Shown one piece after another: positions 18,708 to 20,212 of a stretch of 20,212 nucleotides of DNA (position 1 is its first letter; each line of letters starts with the position of its first letter). The position numbers were made by a program, and so were the translations under genes. The notes under the pieces are model-generated. The model had not been told where the DNA came from and did no database searches. It saw only the letters and a program-made list of their open reading frames with translations. Source of the stretch: Prochlorococcus sp. AG-670-O11 (lineage in GTDB: Bacteria; Cyanobacteriota; Cyanobacteriia; PCC-6307; Cyanobiaceae); contig QCTA01000012.1 of the NCBI GenBank assembly GCA_003211335.1, positions 1 to 20,212 on the forward strand, given 5' to 3'.

Positions 18708-20212
18708 ATGGGATTGCCTTGGTATCGAGTTCACACAGTAGTTATAAACGACCCTGGTCGACTACTAGCTGTTCATCTCATGCATACTGCATTATTAGCC
18801 GGCTGGGCCGGTTCAATGGCTTTATACGAATTAGCCATTTTTGATCCTTCAGACGCTGTTCTTAATCCAATGTGGAGGCAGGGAATGTATGTCATGCCAT
18901 TTATGGCAAGATTAGGAATCACAAGTAGTTGGAACGGATGGGATATTACTGGAGCTACTGGAGTTGATCCAGGATTCTGGAGTTTTGAGGGTGTAGCCGC
19001 TGCCCACATTGTTTTTAGCGGACTTTTAATGCTTGCTTCAATCTGGCATTGGACATATTGGGATTTAGATTTATGGGAGGATGAAAGAACAGGAGAACCT
19101 GCTCTTGATCTTCCAAGAATATTTGGAATTCATCTTCTATTAGCAGGAATTACTTGTTTTGGATTCGGAGCCTTTCATTGTGCCAATGTTGGAATTTGGG
19201 TTTCAGATCCTTATGGTTTAACTGGTCATGTTGAACCTGTTGCTCCATCTTGGGGAGCAGATGGATTTAATCCATTCAATCCAGGTGGAATTGTTGCAAA
19301 TCATATTGCAGCAGGGCTTCTTGGCATTATTGGTGGGATATTTCATATTACGAATAGACCGGGAGAAAGACTTTATAGAGCTTTAAAGCTTGGAAGTTTG
19401 GAGGGAGTATTAGCTAGTGCTTTAGCTGCTGTTCTCTTTGTTTCGTTTGTTGTTGCAGGAACAATGTGGTACGGCTCGGCCACGACCCCTGTTGAATTGT
19501 TTGGTCCTACAAGATATCAATGGGATTCTGGTTACTTCAAAACCGAAATAAATAGAAGAGTTCAAACAGCTATTGATAATGGAGCGACTAGGGAAGAAGC
19601 TTACGCTTCAATTCCTGAAAAGCTGGCATTCTACGATTATGTAGGCAACAGCCCTGCGAAAGGAGGATTATTTAGGGTTGGAGCTCTTGTAAATGGAGAT
19701 GGATTACCAACAGGTTGGCAAGGACATATTGCTTTCCAAGATAAAGAGGGTAATGACTTGGAAGTTAGAAGAATTCCAAACTTCTTTGAAAACTTTCCAG
19801 TCATTTTAGAAGATAAAGAAGGGAATGTAAGGGCTGATATCCCCTTTAGAAGAGCTGAAGCAAAGTATTCATTTGAACAAACTGGCATTACAGCTACTAT
19901 TTATGGAGGCGATCTTAATGGTCAAACATTTACGGATCCTGCTGTAGTAAAAAGACTAGCTCGAAAAGCTCAACTTGGTGAAGCATTCAAGTTTGATAGA
20001 GAAACATATAAATCTGATGGTGTTTTCCGAAGTTCCCCAAGAGCTTGGTTCACATACGCACATTTGTGTTTCGGATTATTATTCTTATTTGGTCATTGGT
20101 GGCATGCTTCAAGAACTCTTTATAGAGACTCATTTGCTGGAATTGATGCTGAGATAGGAGACCAAGTTGAGTTTGGTCTCTTTAAGAAACTTGGCGACGA
20201 AACCACTAGAAG
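18708..20212 (+). CDS. psbB: Photosystem II CP47 chlorophyll apoprotein (PsbB), 3' end outside window
   Basis: CP47 is the inner-antenna protein of photosystem II; its six transmembrane helices bind chlorophyll and its large lumenal loop touches the oxygen-evolving centre. The frame starts [20 protein letters not shown], fully family-like, and remains open for 501 codons to the window edge. The family is about 507 residues here, so only a few codons and the stop are missing. Conserved points include the His residues in [29 protein letters not shown] and [14 protein letters not shown], and the lumenal-loop [18 protein letters not shown] segment. An antisense frame at 18773-19009 is a shadow. 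The upstream gap of 224 bp implies a substantial 5' UTR. Confidence 0.98.
   Translation, partial: MGLPWYRVHTVVINDPGRLLAVHLMHTALLAGWAGSMALYELAIFDPSDAVLNPMWRQGMYVMPFMARLGITSSWNGWDITGATGVDPGFWSFEGVAAAHIVFSGLLMLASIWHWTYWDLDLWEDERTGEPALDLPRIFGIHLLLAGITCFGFGAFHCANVGIWVSDPYGLTGHVEPVAPSWGADGFNPFNPGGIVANHIAAGLLGIIGGIFHITNRPGERLYRALKLGSLEGVLASALAAVLFVSFVVAGTMWYGSATTPVELFGPTRYQWDSGYFKTEINRRVQTAIDNGATREEAYASIPEKLAFYDYVGNSPAKGGLFRVGALVNGDGLPTGWQGHIAFQDKEGNDLEVRRIPNFFENFPVILEDKEGNVRADIPFRRAEAKYSFEQTGITATIYGGDLNGQTFTDPAVVKRLARKAQLGEAFKFDRETYKSDGVFRSSPRAWFTYAHLCFGLLFLFGHWWHASRTLYRDSFAGIDAEIGDQVEFGLFKKLGDETTR

Noticed and set aside
18773..20157. Short frames within psbB in other frames or strands (18773-19009, 19637-19888, 19975-20157)
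   Set aside because: CP47 is unmistakable across the whole interval, so these are shadows.

Overview
The window looks like a chromosomal segment of a marine picocyanobacterium of the Prochlorococcus type, most likely a high-light-adapted lineage. The evidence is very AT-rich protein genes and spacers, an oxygenic photosynthesis gene set (psaE, petB, petD, psbM, psbB, ctpA), compact spacing, and one rRNA operon with tRNA-Ile and tRNA-Ala in the 16S-23S spacer. The strain cannot be named from the sequence alone. Everything here looks like conserved core genome; I see no integrase, transposase, CRISPR array or phage gene.

Layout. Bases 1-3123 (+): the 3' part of an ALDH3-like aldehyde dehydrogenase, a secreted double-LysM protein, psaE (photosystem I) and, 4 bp later, mutM (8-oxoguanine glycosylase, TTG start). 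Bases 3127-8256 (-): the rRNA operon 16S - tRNA-Ile - tRNA-Ala - 23S - 5S, read right to left and ending in a hairpin shared with mutM. Complementary arms flank the 16S and 23S genes. Bases 8257-8866 hold no protein gene and contain the long rRNA leader and promoter region. Bases 8867-10306 (+): a GH100 neutral/alkaline invertase, convergent with petB-petD (-), which encode cytochrome b6 and subunit IV.

Bases 11564-16065 (+): ctpA (D1 C-terminal processing protease), an HD-domain phosphohydrolase, minC, minD and minE. The HD gene abuts minC, so a nucleotide-type hydrolase sits beside the division-site genes. tRNA-Thr(UGU) follows. Bases 16206-18018 (-): a tightly packed run psbM - prmC - tsaC - a 58-codon membrane peptide gene whose start overlaps the tsaC stop as TAATG. 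This small gene is the most interesting unexplained item. A 2Fe-2S ferredoxin (-) then diverges from psbB (CP47), which runs off the right end a few codons short of its stop.

Together the genes serve photosynthetic electron transport (PSI PsaE, cytochrome b6f, PSII PsbM and CP47, the D1 protease, a ferredoxin), translation (rRNA, three tRNAs, release-factor methylation, t6A synthesis), division-site placement, DNA repair and sucrose or fixed-carbon turnover. I found no convincing new defence or mobile system. The leads are small: the coupled membrane peptide, an 11-bp direct repeat before minD, short palindromes in two divergent photosynthesis promoters, and repeated motifs in the rRNA leader.
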